64,000 nt of DNA from contig CANQFD010000007.1 of assembly GCA_947598325.1 (NCBI GenBank), positions 1-64,000 of the forward strand. Direction: 5' to 3'. The position numbers and the translations under genes are program-made. Positions 61,029-64,000 of the stretch are shown piece after piece (position 1 is the stretch's first letter; every line of letters starts with the position of its first letter). The DNA comes from an uncultured Bacilli bacterium. GTDB taxonomy: Bacteria; Bacillota_I; Bacilli_A; RF39; UBA660. The notes under the pieces are model-generated. The model saw nothing but the letters and a program-made list of their open reading frames with translations, was not told the DNA's origin and ran no database searches.

Positions 61029-62912
61029 CTAGTCTATCTTAATTTTTCTTGTTTGATTTGCATATACCCAATCTCCACCTGGATCTTTATCAAACCACTT
61101 ACTTTCAGTTTTTGTCTTACTATTATAATATTTATATTTATATTGTGTACGTTTTTCAATATTATAAGTATATTCTGAAAGTTCAGATTTACTGTTAACC
61201 CATTTTCCTAAATCTGCATAAGAAGTTTTTGTATTTGTCTTCTTTTCACCAGTATAAGTATATCCTGAAGGTGAAGTTTGTGATGTTGTCCAAACGGTAT
61301 CAGATATATATTTTTCTGGATTATTATATCTATATTTATACTGCACTCTAGTAGCTACATCTTCTGTATATTCTCCTAGCTTGCTTGTATTACTAACCCA
61401 TTTTCCTAAATTAACATATTTTATAATTATTGATTTTGTCTTTTCTTTTGTATACTCATATCCACTTGGTGGTGTAGATGAAGTAGTCCACTTAGTATCT
61501 GCTAAATATTTTTCTCTATTATTTATTTTATATTTATATTCTGTCTTAACAATTTTATATCCTTTTGAAGTATAACTTGATGGATTAGATACAACCTTTT
61601 CATCTGTTGAAGTGCTTGTTTTTGTAGAATATGTTCTATATTGATAACGGTAAGAATATGTTGTAGATTTTTTATATTTACGATAATAATAAATTTTTAC
61701 TTTTGACTTTCCGCCACAATCTGAATAACAAGCTTCTTCTTTTGAGTATAAGAATTCATATTTAGTATCACCACTAATTGATGGTAATGTAGATCTAGAT
61801 GTAATATCTCCTACTACATTCCATGAAGATGATGAACTAGTATCCCAAGCATCACCCCATTGTTTAGATGATGTATTTGCTGGTCTTGAACTTCTCCATG
61901 TATAATCTTTTTGCCATGAACTCCATGTTCCTGTAGTATTGTTTTGTGTTTTTCTAACAGTATATCTCGTATCTACTAATTTTACTGTGTCTGATGTTTT
62001 TCTTTTAGTTGTAGACCATCCAAGAGTCTCCCAATTATCTTTATATGCATATTTTACATGTTTATATTTAATTTCTTCTGTTTCAGTTTTCTTTCTTCCT
62101 GTATATAAAGTTCTTTTAGCATATAATTTTAAATTATCACTTATAGTTTTTACTTCATCAGTCCAATCAGTATCATGAGTCCAGTTATTTTTATAAGAAT
62201 ATTTTATATGTTTATATAAAGTTGTCCCTTTAGATACCTTCTTTTGACCAGTATACTGAGTTCTTGTATCAACTAATTTTACTGTACTTGATTCTTTTTC
62301 TTTACTAGTTTGCCAGCTACCTTCTACCCAAGTTCCACTTTTTAAAGTTCTCTTATATAAATATTGTAATTTATATTTAGAACCTGGTGTTGGAGTAGTT
62401 GTATTATTAGTTATTTTATTATTAGTTGGAACCTTTACAGTTACTTGCCCATTTGTTGGATTTGTTTCAACTAAAGGAACTGTACAATTACCCTCTGGAC
62501 AGAAATTATAACAACCTATTGGCTCAATAATATAATCAGATTTACCATTACAAGATAAATATACTTTTAATATATACTCTTTTTCTTCTTTTTTAACTGT
62601 TACATATGATTTTTCTGTATCACACTCTTTACCATCTTTATCTAGGAAAGGTAAAATTAATTTTTTATCAAGCATTTCTTGAAGAGTTAATGTCTCTTGA
62701 GCTCCAACTTCCTTTGGCATCCTTTCTGTTGTAAACCAATCTTCTGCTGCATCTTTCATTGTTTGAACATTATTGTTAAACACAGCATCATAGAATGTTG
62801 TTAAATTTGGCATTGGAAATACAAACATAAGTAAAAATACAAATAAAACTATTAGTACTATTTTAACTAATATATCCCTTATAAAATTTGAGTTTCTTCT
62901 TTCAATTTCCAT
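61029..62912 (-). CDS. surface protein with pilin-like N-terminal region and Trp/Tyr-rich repeats
   Basis: 627 residues. Signal anchor at about 14-34 (VLIVLFVFLLMFVFPMP-like). Residues 40-135 (DAAEDWFTTERMPKEV, LTLQEMLDKKLILPFLDKDG) resemble the globular part of type IV pilin-like proteins. After a Thr/Asn/Pro linker (about 155-180), several roughly 60-residue repeats carry YKHIKYSYKNNWTHDTDW, YSDCGGKSKVKIYYYRKYKK and WTTSSTPPSGYEYT motifs up to the end. No sortase signal is seen. A cell-surface or appendage role is inferred; not a recognised family as a whole. Confidence 0.6.
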   Translation of the reverse strand: MEIERRNSNFIRDILVKIVLIVLFVFLLMFVFPMPNLTTFYDAVFNNNVQTMKDAAEDWFTTERMPKEVGAQETLTLQEMLDKKLILPFLDKDGKECDTEKSYVTVKKEEKEYILKVYLSCNGKSDYIIEPIGCYNFCPEGNCTVPLVETNPTNGQVTVKVPTNNKITNNTTTPTPGSKYKLQYLYKRTLKSGTWVEGSWQTSKEKESSTVKLVDTRTQYTGQKKVSKGTTLYKHIKYSYKNNWTHDTDWTDEVKTISDNLKLYAKRTLYTGRKKTETEEIKYKHVKYAYKDNWETLGWSTTKRKTSDTVKLVDTRYTVRKTQNNTTGTWSSWQKDYTWRSSRPANTSSKQWGDAWDTSSSSSWNVVGDITSRSTLPSISGDTKYEFLYSKEEACYSDCGGKSKVKIYYYRKYKKSTTYSYRYQYRTYSTKTSTSTDEKVVSNPSSYTSKGYKIVKTEYKYKINNREKYLADTKWTTSSTPPSGYEYTKEKTKSIIIKYVNLGKWVSNTSKLGEYTEDVATRVQYKYRYNNPEKYISDTVWTTSQTSPSGYTYTGEKKTNTKTSYADLGKWVNSKSELSEYTYNIEKRTQYKYKYYNSKTKTESKWFDKDPGGDWVYANQTRKIKID

Positions 62913-62943
62913 ATATATCCCCCTTCGTAAATTAACGAGTCAT

Positions 62944-62972
62944 ATAATAACACAAGTAATATCATTTGTCAA
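62944..62972 (-). promoter_or_regulatory. promoter of the 627-residue surface protein gene
   Basis: TTGACA (62972-62967), 17 nt, TATTAT (62949-62944), 31 nt before the start codon; GGGGG ribosome site follows. Confidence 0.7.
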
Positions 62973-63070
62973 CTATTGCTAGTTCATTATCAATTTACTA
63001 AATAAAATTTTAATTATATTAATATTTTGAAAAATAAGTTTTTTAAATTGTGAAAATAGTTTTAAAGTTC

Positions 63071-64000
63071 TTATTTTTTTCTAGCATCATATTTTTTTCT
63101 CTCTTCAGTATTAAGAATTTTCTTTCTAATTCTAAAATTCTCTGGTGTTACCTCAACTAGTTCATCAGAATTAATATATTCTAAAGCTGATTCTAAAGTT
63201 AATGCTCTAGTTTTCTTAAGTACAACTGTGTGATCTTTACCAGCACTTCTTGTATTAGTTAGATTTTTTCCTTTTACTACATTAACTGCTAAATCGTTAT
63301 CTCTATTATTCTCACCAACTATCATACCTTCATATACTTCAACACCTGGTTCAACAAACATAACTCCTCTATCCTCAAGAGCTCCAAGTGCATAGGCAGT
63401 TGTTTTCCCATTTTCCATTGAAACTAAAACTCCAAGTTTTCTTTCTCCTACTTCTGCTTCTGTTTTTGGTAAATACTCTCTATAAGTATGATTAAGTATT
63501 CCATAGCCTTTAGTCATGGTCATAAAATCAGTAGTAAATCCTATTAATCCTCTTGATGGTACTATATAATTAAGTCTAACTATACCTGGTAAATTAGTCA
63601 TACTTTCCATAGTTCCACCTCTAATACCTAATGCTTCAATTACTGGTCCTACATTTTCTTCAGGTACTTCTATTTGAACATCCTCATATGGTTCACACAA
63701 TTTACCATCTATTTCTTTTAATATAACTTTTGGTTTAGATACTTCTAATTCATAACCTTCTCTTCTCATGTTTTCAATTAATATTGATAAGTGAAGTTCT
63801 CCTCTACCTGATACAATAAAACTTTCTGAATCATTTGGTTCAACTTTAAGTGAAACATCACTTTCTGCTTGCTTTCTAAGTCTTTCTTCTATTTTGGATG
63901 CTGTTACAAACTTTCCTTCTCTTCCTACAAATGGTGATGTATTTACTCCAAATGTCATTTGAAGAGTAGGCTCATCTATTCTAAGTTTTTTTAATGCTTC
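63071..64000 (-). CDS. typA: TypA/BipA GTPase, C-terminal part (5' end outside window)
   Basis: The frame is open to the window edge; 309 codons are visible. GVNTSPFVGREGKFVTASKI, IVSGRGELHLSILIENMRREGYEL, EVPEENVGPVIEALGIRGG, NYIVPSRGLIGFTTDFMTMT and ALGALEDRGVMFVEPG are TypA domain III-V and C-terminal signatures. The GTPase domain lies beyond 64000. It is a ribosome-associated GTPase for stress and low-temperature ribosome assembly. Confidence 0.96.
   Translation of the reverse strand, partial: EALKKLRIDEPTLQMTFGVNTSPFVGREGKFVTASKIEERLRKQAESDVSLKVEPNDSESFIVSGRGELHLSILIENMRREGYELEVSKPKVILKEIDGKLCEPYEDVQIEVPEENVGPVIEALGIRGGTMESMTNLPGIVRLNYIVPSRGLIGFTTDFMTMTKGYGILNHTYREYLPKTEAEVGERKLGVLVSMENGKTTAYALGALEDRGVMFVEPGVEVYEGMIVGENNRDNDLAVNVVKGKNLTNTRSAGKDHTVVLKKTRALTLESALEYINSDELVEVTPENFRIRKKILNTEERKKYDARKK

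Noticed and set aside
1-64000. Mycoplasma-type genetic code suggested by the strong AT bias
   Set aside because: TGA acts as a stop in several tightly overlapping genes (for example ATGA junctions at 27379 and 34102) and Trp is encoded by TGG throughout.

Overview
The window comes from a very AT-rich, low-GC Gram-positive chromosome that uses the standard bacterial code (TGA is a normal stop, TGG is Trp). It carries lexA, comEA/comEC, an FtsW-type SEDS protein, peptide deformylase, RNase HIII, a rhomboid protease, lspA-rluD, rpsP-khpA, frr, tsf-rpsB, priA and typA. A CotE-like spore-coat gene and a YjcZ-like tiny membrane protein add a Bacilli flavour. I read it as an uncultured, probably gut-associated, Bacilli-type Firmicute. 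The species cannot be named from the sequence.

Layout. (1) 1-7223 (minus) is the open 5' part of a giant secreted surface protein: a signal peptide, then five modules, each a pair of cadherin-like beta-sandwiches followed by a glycine-rich domain. (2) 7441-8317 is an SOS locus: lexA diverges from a 46-residue membrane protein, and two SOS boxes sit in the two promoters. (3) 8504-39538 is one comEC gene cut in two by a prophage of about 28.9 kb (9087-38022). (4) 39507-64000 is host housekeeping, mostly on the minus strand.

Prophage. It is a siphovirus-type element with an HK97-like head. On the minus strand, read from right to left, are: a Cro-like protein, an early operon (replisome organizer with a candidate origin, many tiny proteins, two tyrosine recombinases, a pentapeptide-type repeat protein), a late-regulator-like protein, a decayed HNH gene, and the late operon (tail assembly chaperone, HNH, TerS, TerL, portal, protease, capsid, connectors, major tail, tape measure, Dit, Tal, fibres, holin, endolysin). 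On the plus strand are a CI/LexA-type repressor, a membrane-HIRAN protein and a large serine integrase beside attR. The junctions share the 4-bp core TGTG. Removing the prophage restores a 701-codon comEC frame, and joining the phage ends rebuilds an attP with perfect 10-bp inverted arms. The crossover lies in the codons for the HGDFDH metal-binding motif of the ComEC nuclease domain, so lysogeny should disable DNA uptake until excision.

Regulation visible in sequence. lexA and its divergent partner share SOS boxes. The phage repressor has the autocleavage Ser/Lys pair, so the host SOS response should induce the prophage. Four copies of a TTGAG-N4-CTCAA operator control the cro/cI switch. A separate 20-bp element occurs in inverted orientation ahead of both the early operon and the integrase.

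Most unusual points: comEC splitting at catalytic codons; three site-specific recombinases in one small prophage; a tail assembly chaperone with a likely programmed frameshift, displaced to the front of the packaging genes; a possible structured RNA with its own promoter in the tail-fibre region; a beta-propeller fused to the front of the Tal protein; and the giant modular adhesin.
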